A stretch of DNA of 37,292 bases, from positions 1 through 37,292 of the forward strand of contig MAAF01000075.1 in NCBI GenBank assembly GCA_002163005.1. The letters run 5' to 3'. Shown piece by piece: positions 8,586 to 17,066 of the stretch. The notes beneath the pieces were generated by a model that saw only the letters and a list, made by a program, of their open reading frames with translations, had not been told where the DNA came from and searched no databases. How positions within the stretch are numbered: the stretch's first letter is position 1; each line of letters opens with the position of its first letter. The stretch comes from Colwellia psychrerythraea (GTDB taxonomy: Bacteria > Pseudomonadota > Gammaproteobacteria > Enterobacterales > Alteromonadaceae). The position numbers were made by a program, and so were the translations under genes.

Positions 8586-9731
8586 ATGAGAAGTACTCTA
8601 TTGAATGCCGACATAAAAATTGATTTCATTAATAATATTGACCAAATAAGTATTAGTCATTGGCAAAATTTAAATAGCTCACCCTGCCCTTTTCTTTGTT
8701 ATGATTTTTTTAATGCCCTTGAAAAAAGCCAGTCTGTCAGTGCTAAACAAGGCTGGCAACCTCACCATTTAGTCGCAACCACTAACAATGAAGTGACGGC
8801 TGTCATGCCGATGTATTTGAAAAGTCATTCTTGGGGCGAATATGTTTTTGATTGGGATTGGGCTGATGCTTTTAAACGTAATGGCATAGATTATTACCCT
8901 AAATTAGTTACTACCATTCCTTTTACACCGGTTAGTAGTGATAAATTACTCTCTTCACAACTGCAAATGAATGAGTTGTTTGAACCATTGATTGAGCATT
9001 GCCAACAAGAAAATATTCATAGTTGGCATATTTTGTATTGCAATGAAATAAAGACAATATTACCTGAGGATGTTTATCAACGTAATACCGTACAATTTCA
9101 TTGGTTTAACCGTGATTATGAAACATTCGATAATTTTCTAACTACATTCACTTCGCGTAAAAGAAAAAACACGCGTAAAGAAAGACTCTCAATAACTCAA
9201 CAAGAAATTGACATTCGTCAGTTGAAAAATAACGAAATCACCCAACAAGATCTCGAGTTTTTTTATTTAACGTATCAACTTACCTATTTGAAACGAGGTC
9301 ATCAGCCACACTTGAGTTATGAGTTTTTTAGGAAAATAATAGCTGACATGGCAGGTAATATTTTATTAATCATTGCTAGCCATGAACAAGAAGATATTGC
9401 TTGTGCACTATTTTTTTACGATGACTCTCAATTATATGGTCGGTATTGGGGCTGCACTAAACACTATAATAATTTACATTTTGAGCTTTGTTATTATCGC
9501 GGTATCGAATTTTGCATTCAAAACAAGTTAGAAAGCTTTAATCCTGGCACTCAAGGGGAACACAAAATTCAAAGAGGCTTCGAACCCGTATTAACGCACT
9601 CTTACCACTGGATTAAACATCCGGCTTTTAAAGTAGCAATTAAAAACTTTTGTCAACAAGAGCAAAAGCATATGTTAACGTATCAGCAGCAATGTCGGCA
9701 GATGTTACCTTTCAAAGAATTAAATTATTAA
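8586..9731 (+). CDS. FemAB-like / GNAT-fold acyltransferase (DUF482 type)
   Basis: The 381-residue cytoplasmic protein resembles the FemAB-like family often called 'peptidoglycan biosynthesis/recognition protein' (PF04339). Supporting segments are CPFLCYDFFNALEKS near the N-terminus, WGEYVFDWDWADAF (about 80-93), the basic TSRKRKNTRKER region (about 195-206), and the C-terminal SFNPGTQGEHKIQRGFEP. The family has a double GNAT fold and is presumed to transfer an acyl or aminoacyl group, but its substrate is not established. No signal peptide is present. The methyltransferase gene begins 12 nt downstream, so the two probably form an operon. The start codon lies after a weak ribosome binding site. 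Confidence 0.8.
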   Translation: MRSTLLNADIKIDFINNIDQISISHWQNLNSSPCPFLCYDFFNALEKSQSVSAKQGWQPHHLVATTNNEVTAVMPMYLKSHSWGEYVFDWDWADAFKRNGIDYYPKLVTTIPFTPVSSDKLLSSQLQMNELFEPLIEHCQQENIHSWHILYCNEIKTILPEDVYQRNTVQFHWFNRDYETFDNFLTTFTSRKRKNTRKERLSITQQEIDIRQLKNNEITQQDLEFFYLTYQLTYLKRGHQPHLSYEFFRKIIADMAGNILLIIASHEQEDIACALFFYDDSQLYGRYWGCTKHYNNLHFELCYYRGIEFCIQNKLESFNPGTQGEHKIQRGFEPVLTHSYHWIKHPAFKVAIKNFCQQEQKHMLTYQQQCRQMLPFKELNY

Positions 9732-9743
9732 TATTAAGAATAT

Positions 9744-10349
9744 ATGATGAATAAACCTTTTTCCCAAGCATGTGAAAATAATAAACGGCCGATCTTAAAT
9801 ATTCTGTCAAAAGTATTCTCAGACACTAATCATGTTTTAGAAATTGGTTCAGGAACGGGACAACATGCCGTTTTTTTTGGTCAACACTTACCTTACTTAA
9901 CGTGGCAAACCAGTGACTTATTGATAAATCATCTAGGAATTAACTCATGGTTAGATGAAGAAACTTTGACTAATGTAGAAAGACCTATAGTTATCGATTT
10001 AAATAAAACGTGGCCGATGCCTACAAATAATCAGCATGTTGATGGGTTATATACTGCCAATACCCTACATATAATAAGTTGGCCATTAGTGGTTAAATTT
10101 TTTGAGGGTCTTGCGAAAAACTTAACATCAGGCGCTAATATTTGTATCTATGGCCCTTTCAAATACCAAGGAAAATTCACCAGCGAAAGCAACGCTAATT
10201 TTGATTTATGGCTGAAAGAGCGAGACATAAATAGTGGTATTCGTGATATAGAAGCAATCTTATTATTGGCAAATTCCGCGGGGCTTAATTTAGTTGACGA
10301 TCATGTTATGCCTGCCAATAATCGCCTATTGGTTTTTTCAAAAAGTTAA
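9744..10349 (+). CDS. DUF938 SAM-dependent methyltransferase
   Basis: A 201-residue class I methyltransferase. FSQACENNKRPIL at the N-terminus and VLEIGSGTGQHAVFF (about 31-45, the AdoMet-binding loop) match DUF938. QTSDLL and VDGLYTANTLHIISW are the acidic-loop and post-motif strands, and ICIYGPFKYQGKFTSESN matches the family's C-terminal half. Length is typical for the family. Two adjacent ATG codons (9744 and 9747) both fit the start. The gene trails the FemAB-like gene by 12 nt, suggesting that an acylation and a methylation step are linked. The substrate is unknown; small-molecule or cofactor methylation is possible. Confidence 0.86.
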   Translation: MMNKPFSQACENNKRPILNILSKVFSDTNHVLEIGSGTGQHAVFFGQHLPYLTWQTSDLLINHLGINSWLDEETLTNVERPIVIDLNKTWPMPTNNQHVDGLYTANTLHIISWPLVVKFFEGLAKNLTSGANICIYGPFKYQGKFTSESNANFDLWLKERDINSGIRDIEAILLLANSAGLNLVDDHVMPANNRLLVFSKS

Positions 10350-10535
10350 AAGCTCATCTAGCAACCTGCATGCCAGGTAATTTTATACATACCTTCACAC
10401 CTATTTTATTAACCTTATGTCAGTAAGTTAGTCGCCTAATCGTGTATGCATGAACGGTAAATGTGTATAACTCATACTCTTCTTGAGTAAATATAATAAG
10501 GTTTTAGTGCTACGCTTTATGTGGGGTGAACGAAT

Positions 10536-10955
10536 ATGAAAAAAGTTGATTCAGAGGTAAAGAGTTTTTTGGGCATTAAGAGTTTAGATGAAGATCATGA
10601 TGCTATTTTCAACTACATTGAGCAGTTGCAAGCTCTTGTTAACGAACCTAAAAATCATGAGTATGCCATTGGTATACTGGAAAGGCTTCTTGCTTTTTTT
10701 TTGGCACATGTGATCAAGGAAGAGCAGCAATTACAACAATACTTACCCACTAACATAGTAAAAGAGCACATTTTACAACACCAAGACGAACTTGATTACT
10801 TAGATGAAAGCATAATTTCTTTAAAAGTTAAGATCTCATCTAATAATATTCAAACTATTGTTGACCAGCTAAACCAGGAGTTTAAAAATCATATCTATCG
10901 ATATGATAGAAATATTATGCAAAAGATAATTAAAATTCAAAACTCAAAACACTAA
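10536..10955 (+). CDS. Hemerythrin-like diiron protein
   Basis: This 139-residue, single-domain protein carries a full hemerythrin ligand set: H21 (DEDHD), H58 and E62 (HVIKE), H78 and H82 (HILQH), and H119 with D124 (HIYRYD). The spacing H, HxxxE, HxxxH, HxxxxD is diagnostic of the four-helix bundle that binds a diiron centre and, reversibly, oxygen or nitric oxide. There is no signal peptide or fused signalling domain, so it should be cytosolic. Possible roles are oxygen storage or sensing, or iron or NO handling. A strong GGGGTGA ribosome binding site lies about 7 nt upstream. It appears to be transcribed alone, with a gap on both sides. Confidence 0.9.
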   Translation: MKKVDSEVKSFLGIKSLDEDHDAIFNYIEQLQALVNEPKNHEYAIGILERLLAFFLAHVIKEEQQLQQYLPTNIVKEHILQHQDELDYLDESIISLKVKISSNNIQTIVDQLNQEFKNHIYRYDRNIMQKIIKIQNSKH

Positions 10956-10992
10956 TGCCCCATCAGCTACAGCTTGAATCACATTTAATATC

Positions 10993-11025
10993 TATACCCG
11001 TGACCATTCAAAATACGTGTTTCAG
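10993..11025 (+). repeat. Degenerate head of the dispersed TATACCC element
   Basis: TATACCC at 10993-10999 is followed at the expected spacing by ATTCAAAATACGTG and TTCAG (11021-11025), matching the terminal 33-34 bp of the element ends at 1-117, 31721-31754 and 35154-35200. The rest of the element is missing. It lies between the hemerythrin gene and the small exported protein gene, ending about 50 bp before the latter's start. Confidence 0.5.
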
Positions 11026-11074
11026 TGGGAGAAAAAAACGATTTAAAGAAGGCTTTGCATAAGGGATTAACATA

Positions 11075-11509
11075 ATGAATAAGATACTATTATCATTAGC
11101 ATGCGTTGTATTTACAGCCAATGCGGGCGATTTTACAACACAGTTCTTCGCCGCATCGTATCACCCTACCAGTAGCGAAAAAATGAATACAAAGCACAAG
11201 TTACTCGGTATTGAGTACATTGAAAGTAACATTGGCTACAGCCTAAATACATTTAATAACTCATATAACAAACAATCGATTATGTATACCCAATCAGTTT
11301 ATATCGAGAATTATGACCAAAATTACAAATTCTTTTTATCAGCCGGAGTTGCTACTGGTTACAAGGATACTGGAAGTATTTGTATTTTGGAGGTAGGAGA
11401 TTTGTGTAGTGTTTTTGGCGCTGGTGTAATTTTAACTATTTACGATATACGACCTAGAATTACTTTATTAGGGGAAGCTCTAGTATTCAGCTTAGAGTAT
11501 AAGTGGTAA
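11075..11509 (+). CDS. Small exported protein of unknown function, probably outer-membrane
   Basis: I do not recognise this 144-residue protein. It has a short signal peptide (MNKILLSLACVVFTANAG, cleavage near 17-18) and a body of alternating polar and aromatic residues (LGIEYIESNIGYSLNTF, YKFFLSAGVATGYKDTG). It ends in EYKW, an aromatic C-terminus as in small outer-membrane barrels. Two cysteines lie close together (ICILEVGDLC) and may form a disulfide. The gene stands alone; a degenerate repeat end lies just upstream and an acyl-CoA synthetase gene begins 93 bp downstream. A small barrel of OmpW or PagP size is plausible, but no family could be assigned by eye. Confidence 0.6.
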   Translation: MNKILLSLACVVFTANAGDFTTQFFAASYHPTSSEKMNTKHKLLGIEYIESNIGYSLNTFNNSYNKQSIMYTQSVYIENYDQNYKFFLSAGVATGYKDTGSICILEVGDLCSVFGAGVILTIYDIRPRITLLGEALVFSLEYKW

Positions 11510-11602
11510 TAAAATTTTACTTCTCGGTGTGATAACTATTTTATAAACGCATAGACTTTGACGTAATTATACTTATCGATATCAACAAAAGGAAAGTGCT
11601 AA

Positions 11603-13246
11603 ATGGAATATTTATCCCCTTTACAGAATCTGCAAAATAATGTCAGCCGTCATCCTAATAAAATTTTTCTCCACCAACCAGTAAATCGACAATGGCAAGA
11701 ATATAGCTGGACTGATGTTGATCATCAAGCTCGTTGCATTGCTAATGCTCTTAAAAGTCAAGGTTTTGAGAGTGGTGCTAAGGTCGGTATTCTTTCTAAA
11801 AATTGTGCTCATTGGGTTATTACTGATTTAGCCATCATGATGGCAGGCATGATCAGCGTGCCAATTTATCCGACCGCAGAACATACGAACATCAGCCATA
11901 TTATTAAGCATGCTGATTTAAAAGCTATTTTTATCGGAAAACTAGATAACCCTGAAGAAATACAAATGGCGATTAACGATGATCTATTAAGTATTGCCTT
12001 TCCTTACCCTGCGCCATCGACAACAATACAATTTTCCGACTGGTTAATCGAATTTGAGCCTTTGGCGCATGTTCACCAAAATGCTATTGATGATATAGCA
12101 ACCATTGTTTACACCTCAGGCTCAACTGGCCGCCCAAAAGGCGTAGTATTAAGCCATAAAAATATGGCATCTGTAGCCCAAAACCTCGTTGATATTTTTA
12201 AGGTATCTACTGATTTTCGAGCAATATCTTATTTGCCATTAGCGCACATAGTAGAGCGTAGTAATGGATATGTAGCCCTTTATGCTGGATTTGAAGTGTT
12301 TTTTGTCGAATCACTCGATACTTTTATTGATGATTTGCAATACGCACAACCTACCGGATTTATCTCCGTGCCACGCTTATGGACCATTTTTCAAGGCAAT
12401 GTACTTAATAAAATATCACAAAATAAAATTGCATTATTATTAAGTATTCCTTTATTAAAGCACTGGTTCGCCAAAAAAATTCGCAAAGCATTAGGGTTGA
12501 ACAATGCACAGTGGTTTGTATCAGGTACCGCTCCAATTGCCCTGTCGTTACTTCATTGGTACGAAAAGTTAAACATACCTATTAGCGAGGGTTGGGGAAT
12601 GACCGAAACATCTGGTGCTTCTTGCCTAAATTATCCCTTATCTAAACCAAGCTTAGGCACGATTGGTAAACCTTTACCTTGTGTTGAAATGACCTTGTCC
12701 ACAGAAGGTGAAATTCTCATTCGTGGCGATGCAGTATTTAATGAATACTACTTAGACCCTCAAGCCACCAAAGCGTCATTTTTTAATGGCTGGTTTCACA
12801 CTGGCGATTGTGCTGTGGTAAATGGGCAAGGTGAATATACTATTATTGGTCGCATTAAAGACAAGTTTAAAACCAGTAAAGGTAAATATGTTGCACCTGT
12901 CCCCATTGAAAGCTTGCTGTGCACTAACCTTGATATTGAGCAAGTCTGCTTGATGGGCTCTGGCATGAAACAACCTGTCGCATTAATAGTCTTAACGGCA
13001 ATGGTCAATAAACGAGATATTGAGATCGTCAATCGTTTAAAAAACACATTAAGCAACGTTAATGCTGAACTAGAAAGCCATCAAAAAATAGACTATTTAC
13101 TTATCTGCAATGAAGCTTGGAGTGTAGAAAATAATTTACTGACGCCCAGCATGAAAATTAAAAGAAATATTATCGAACAAAAATACGATGCACTTACTAC
13201 TAAAGAATTTTCTGATCTTGTTATATACGAAGAAGATATGTTCTAA
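11603..13246 (+). CDS. AMP-binding long-chain acyl-CoA synthetase
   Basis: The 547-residue protein belongs to the ANL superfamily and should activate a fatty acid to its CoA thioester through an acyl-adenylate. The phosphate loop TSGSTGRPKG lies at 171-180. EGWGMTETSGASC is the adenylate-binding motif. GWFHTGDCAVVNGQG and IGRIKDKFKTSKGKYVAPVPIE are the hinge and the start of the C-terminal lid. Segments such as YLPLAHIVERSNG are closest to the FadD15/long-chain group. At 547 residues it is a little shorter than the roughly 600 of that group. It has no signal peptide. AAAGGAAAG lies upstream of the ATG. It appears to be a single-gene unit. Chain-length preference cannot be read from sequence. 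Confidence 0.9.
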   Translation: MEYLSPLQNLQNNVSRHPNKIFLHQPVNRQWQEYSWTDVDHQARCIANALKSQGFESGAKVGILSKNCAHWVITDLAIMMAGMISVPIYPTAEHTNISHIIKHADLKAIFIGKLDNPEEIQMAINDDLLSIAFPYPAPSTTIQFSDWLIEFEPLAHVHQNAIDDIATIVYTSGSTGRPKGVVLSHKNMASVAQNLVDIFKVSTDFRAISYLPLAHIVERSNGYVALYAGFEVFFVESLDTFIDDLQYAQPTGFISVPRLWTIFQGNVLNKISQNKIALLLSIPLLKHWFAKKIRKALGLNNAQWFVSGTAPIALSLLHWYEKLNIPISEGWGMTETSGASCLNYPLSKPSLGTIGKPLPCVEMTLSTEGEILIRGDAVFNEYYLDPQATKASFFNGWFHTGDCAVVNGQGEYTIIGRIKDKFKTSKGKYVAPVPIESLLCTNLDIEQVCLMGSGMKQPVALIVLTAMVNKRDIEIVNRLKNTLSNVNAELESHQKIDYLLICNEAWSVENNLLTPSMKIKRNIIEQKYDALTTKEFSDLVIYEEDMF

Positions 13247-13406
13247 ATATACACCGTTATATGCGATTGTAAACACGGTAAAATTTAGTTAATTAAAATA
13301 TAATAGTCTCTATGTAAAAATCACCTAGCATCATAACTCATATACAGTTATTGTCAGCTTTGCTGATAAAATACTTACTAACTTTCGAAGGCATTTGTTC
13401 TCGTAT

Positions 13407-15761
13407 ATGGATACTAGCAGTTTTATTGCCCTACTCTACAATGCAGCACTCCTAATTTCTTTAGGCGTCATTTATGATGCGCTGAAGCTTGAATCAATCA
13501 AGAATAAAAAGGTACGCAGCCTAACCTCTGGGTTATTGGTCGGCATGCTCGGCCTTGCAGTGATGAACACGTCATGGGAATTGGCTCCTGGAATGTTCTT
13601 TGATACGCGATGGGTGCTGATCAGCCTTTGTGGTTTGTTTTTTGGCCTGGTACCCACCCTAATTGCCGGTGCTATGATGGTTAGCTTAAGGCTTTATATA
13701 GGCGGGGCAGGAATTTTAGTTGGCTCCTTGTGTGTCATCATCCCCGGTTGCCTTGGATATATATTCGCCATTATATTAAAACGTAAAAACCTGCAACTTG
13801 ATTGGTTCAAGCTATATTCTTTTGGCATGCTGATCCAAATCACGGTATTGGGCTGCATGTTACTCATGCCCGAACATTTACGATACAAAGTCATAGGCGC
13901 AGTGATACAGCCGGTCATCTTGGTTTTCCCTGTTTGTACCATGCTAGTAGGTTTGATACTAAGGCGCCAGCGTGACCGCCGAAAATCCGAATATGACCTA
14001 ACTGAAAGTCAAAAACTGTTAAACAGAGAGCAAAGCTTGATGCGAGGCTTGATTGGCTCATTACCTGACTTAATATCTTTTAAAGATGTGCAAGGACGTT
14101 ACCTTGGCTGCAATCATGCTTTTGAACAATATGTTGGCCTGACAGAGCAAGAACTAAAAGGAAAAATGGATCAAGAGCTCAAGGGGAATTATAAACCTTC
14201 AGATATAGCAGGGCTTAATGAACAGGAAATTATTGCCAGTGGTAAAGTGTATAGTCAAGATGAGTGGGTAGTTTACCCTGACGGTAGCAAAGTATTACAT
14301 GAAACCATTAAGAAAACCTTTGATGGTTTAGATGGAACTCGCTATGGTTTAATGAGCGTTAGCAGAGACATCACTGAACGCAAAAATCATGAAGATCAAA
14401 TTCAACGACTCGCCTTTTATGACTCCTTAACACAATTACCAAATCGCAGGATGTTGCAAGACAGATTGCAACTTATAGTGACCACTAGTTCTCGTGACGA
14501 GCGATTCAACGCACTTTTTTTCATCGACCTTGATCACTTTAAAACCCTTAACGATACCCAAGGGCATAATATGGGCGATCAATTATTAATAGCGGTTGCC
14601 GCCAGAATACAAGACAGTGTTCGAGATGAAGATATTGTCGCTCGATTAGGGGGGGATGAGTTTGTTGCCTTGATTTCCAACCTTGGTGAAGATGAAGCAA
14701 CTGCTGGTCATGTTGCCGAAAAAGTAGCTGAAAAAATACGTCTATCCATTTGCCAACCTTACAAATTATCGATCAAAGACAATGTAGATGCTAGCAACGA
14801 AATGATTTTTCACTGCACGCCAAGTATTGGCATCAGCTTATTCAAATCAATCTTAACCAGCCCCGATGAAATTCTAAAACAGGCTGACGTTGCAATGTAC
14901 CAAGCAAAAGCGGCGGGTAGAAATGCCATTCGTTTCTTTGATCCAGCCATGCAGATTGCGTTAGAAGAAAATGCAGCTATTTTAGCTGAACTGCACCAAG
15001 CCATTGATAATGGTGAGCTTGAATTGTATTACCAAATTCAAATAGATGAAACCAAAGGTATTCAAGGTGCAGAAGTCTTATTACGCTGGTTTCATCCGAT
15101 ACGAGGAATGGTTTCACCACTTGATTTTATTCCTATAGCAGAAGAGAGCGGCTTAATCATACCAATAGGGCGTTTGGTATTAGAATCAGCTTGTCATCAA
15201 CTTAAAGTGTGGGAAAACATCCCCGACCGAGAAAACTGGCAAATATCCGTTAATGTTAGTGCCTTACAATTTCAACAAGAAAATTTTGTTGAAATGGTGC
15301 AAGAGATCATCGTCTCAAAGAATATAAATCCGCGCGGTTTAAAACTGGAATTAACCGAAAGCATGGTGCTAGAAAATGTGGATATTATCATTGAGAAAAT
15401 GCACCAGTTAAATCAACTCGGTATTGACTTCTCGATGGATGATTTCGGTACTGGATACTCTTCTCTTTCGTGTTTGAAACGATTACCACTGAAGCAGTTA
15501 AAAATAGATCAATCATTTGTACGTGATATCACCACAGATCCAGATGATGCCGCAATCGTACAAACAATTATCAACTTATCTAGCAGTCTAAAATATGACG
15601 TCATTGCGGAAGGTGTTGAAACCCAAGAGCAACGTCAGTTTTTATTTAATAATGGCTGTAGTCAATATCAAGGTTATTTGTTTAGCCGTCCTGTGCCTAT
15701 TACAGAGTTCGAGGAATTAGTAAGCTCCATGTCTGTTAATTTTGCTCCGGCTCTAGACTAA
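13407..15761 (+). CDS. Membrane PAS-GGDEF-EAL cyclic di-GMP protein with 5TM-LytS-type sensor
   Basis: This is a 784-residue inner-membrane protein if the ATG at 13407 (MDTSSF) is used. A TTG at 13395 in frame would add four residues. Residues below count from the TTG. About 1-190 form multiple membrane helices with a pattern like the 5TM-5TMR_LYT sensor (RWVLISLCGLFFGLVPTLIA). About 205-330 is a PAS domain (LPDLISFKDVQGRYLGCNHA). The GGDEF domain (about 335-515) has GGDEF at 419-423 and an RDED inhibitory site. The EAL domain (about 525-775) has EVL (560-562), ELTES, DDFGTGYSS, LKID and EGVET. Both catalytic motif sets look intact, so it may be bifunctional or switchable. The gene is monocistronic in appearance. 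Confidence 0.92.
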   Translation: MDTSSFIALLYNAALLISLGVIYDALKLESIKNKKVRSLTSGLLVGMLGLAVMNTSWELAPGMFFDTRWVLISLCGLFFGLVPTLIAGAMMVSLRLYIGGAGILVGSLCVIIPGCLGYIFAIILKRKNLQLDWFKLYSFGMLIQITVLGCMLLMPEHLRYKVIGAVIQPVILVFPVCTMLVGLILRRQRDRRKSEYDLTESQKLLNREQSLMRGLIGSLPDLISFKDVQGRYLGCNHAFEQYVGLTEQELKGKMDQELKGNYKPSDIAGLNEQEIIASGKVYSQDEWVVYPDGSKVLHETIKKTFDGLDGTRYGLMSVSRDITERKNHEDQIQRLAFYDSLTQLPNRRMLQDRLQLIVTTSSRDERFNALFFIDLDHFKTLNDTQGHNMGDQLLIAVAARIQDSVRDEDIVARLGGDEFVALISNLGEDEATAGHVAEKVAEKIRLSICQPYKLSIKDNVDASNEMIFHCTPSIGISLFKSILTSPDEILKQADVAMYQAKAAGRNAIRFFDPAMQIALEENAAILAELHQAIDNGELELYYQIQIDETKGIQGAEVLLRWFHPIRGMVSPLDFIPIAEESGLIIPIGRLVLESACHQLKVWENIPDRENWQISVNVSALQFQQENFVEMVQEIIVSKNINPRGLKLELTESMVLENVDIIIEKMHQLNQLGIDFSMDDFGTGYSSLSCLKRLPLKQLKIDQSFVRDITTDPDDAAIVQTIINLSSSLKYDVIAEGVETQEQRQFLFNNGCSQYQGYLFSRPVPITEFEELVSSMSVNFAPALD

Positions 15762-15955
15762 AAGACAATAAAGCAATGCATGTCCAAACCGCAGTACCAA
15801 CACAGCAATATGTTTTGCTTCAATTTCTTGTAAGTCTATTTTCAATTCAATTCGTTTTTCCGTTATCTTACTCTAATATTACTCTTCGAATTTTTCATTA
15901 TCGCACTCCCTGCCCTACTTATTAATACGTCTAAGATACCTGCTGTAAAATCAAG

Positions 15956-16828
15956 CTAAAGCTTAGCCTTACGATAAATAGCCGGCGCCATTCCTATATT
16001 CTTTTTAAACAAACGTGAGAAGTAATAGGTATCGTGGTAACCCAACTCTGACGCAACATGCTTAACAGAGCGTGGCGTGCTATCTAACAAATAACAAGCG
16101 CGTTGCATTTTCATATTAATAAAATAGCTAATGGGCGACTCGCCCGTGACTTGTTTGAATTTCTTTGAAAAATGATATTTAGATAACTTGGCTGCTTCAG
16201 CTAACGAATCAAGATCAAGCTTGCTATGAATATGCTCTTGCATCATGGCGCGTATATTCTCGGTATCAAAGGTATTTATCGCGCTGGGTTGTCGCTGCTG
16301 CACTAATAAGGCGATATAACTTAACAACGCTTGAACTTGATGACCGCCTTGAATAAACTCAGCCAAGTTATGACTACTGTGGCGAAGGTGTGATATGCCA
16401 TCAAAGACTCTAATAACTCTTGGTTGTACGCCGATAGTAAACTTACGCTCAACAATATTTATGTGTCTGCAAAAATCATTTGCCAAAGTCCCATCAAAAT
16501 GAAGCCAATATAATGTCCAAGGCGACTCTATACTCGCTTGGTAGCTGTGCTTTGATCCTGCCGGTAAATAAAAAATATCACCACTATTAATTGTTGTAGT
16601 TTTACCCGCCATAGTGAGAGAGCCGCTACCCGCGGTACAGTAGATGAGAATATGGTCAGGATGTCCTTTGCGTTCCATAGCATGACCATTGGCGGTTGGA
16701 TAATACCCCATTGCGGTAACAAAAAGCCCTTTAGCTAACGGATCAGCTTGCAAACGCTTAACGAGTACATGTGGCGTTATAAAACGAATACCCTCTGCTG
16801 GAAGGGGCCAACGTGAAGGTTTACTCAT
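15956..16828 (-). CDS. AraC-family transcriptional regulator, MmsR-like by context
   Basis: A 290-residue regulator with an N-terminal cupin-type effector domain (about 45-125, including ILIYCTAGSGSL and GDIFYLPAGSKHSY). Its C-terminal AraC domain (about 190-288) has two helix-turn-helix motifs: LDLDSLAEAAKLSKYHFSKK and the distal SVKHVASELGYHDTYYFSRL followed by FKKNIGMAP. It is transcribed divergently from the acyl-CoA dehydrogenase operon with 238 bp between. AraC-family MmsR controls the mmsAB valine-degradation genes in Pseudomonas, so control of the adjacent catabolic operon is a reasonable inference, but the effector is unknown. Three ATATAGT motifs in the shared region may be its sites. 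Confidence 0.88.
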   Translation of the reverse strand: MSKPSRWPLPAEGIRFITPHVLVKRLQADPLAKGLFVTAMGYYPTANGHAMERKGHPDHILIYCTAGSGSLTMAGKTTTINSGDIFYLPAGSKHSYQASIESPWTLYWLHFDGTLANDFCRHINIVERKFTIGVQPRVIRVFDGISHLRHSSHNLAEFIQGGHQVQALLSYIALLVQQRQPSAINTFDTENIRAMMQEHIHSKLDLDSLAEAAKLSKYHFSKKFKQVTGESPISYFINMKMQRACYLLDSTPRSVKHVASELGYHDTYYFSRLFKKNIGMAPAIYRKAKL

Positions 16829-16867
16829 CTATCAGTTCTCATTTTAAACTCCACCACTAAAAATATG

Positions 16868-16953
16868 CATTGACCACACCATTGACAGCAATATAGTCCA
16901 TCAAAAGAATAATATAGTTAATTCACGCCCCTATTTCAATGTGTTTATATAGT
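16868..16953. promoter_or_regulatory. Candidate AraC-type operator repeats in the divergent promoter region
   Basis: AATATAGT occurs at 16890-16897 and 16911-16918, exactly 21 bp apart (two helical turns, the usual spacing of AraC-type half-sites). A third ATATAGT is at 16947-16953. CATTGAC is also repeated directly at 16868-16874 and 16880-16886. The cluster lies between the AraC gene (start 16828) and the dehydrogenase operon (start 17067). An inverted repeat TACCA/TGGTA flanks 17028-17044 close to the operon start. The arrangement is seen in sequence; the function is inferred. Confidence 0.45.
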
Positions 16954-17066
16954 ACCAGTGGTTTTAGAAAAGCAATAAAGTTCATGTTATTGCTTCATTA
17001 AAATATAAAAATAATACAATCAGGCCATACCAGTTATCTTGGTAATGACTCGAATTAAGGGCATTT

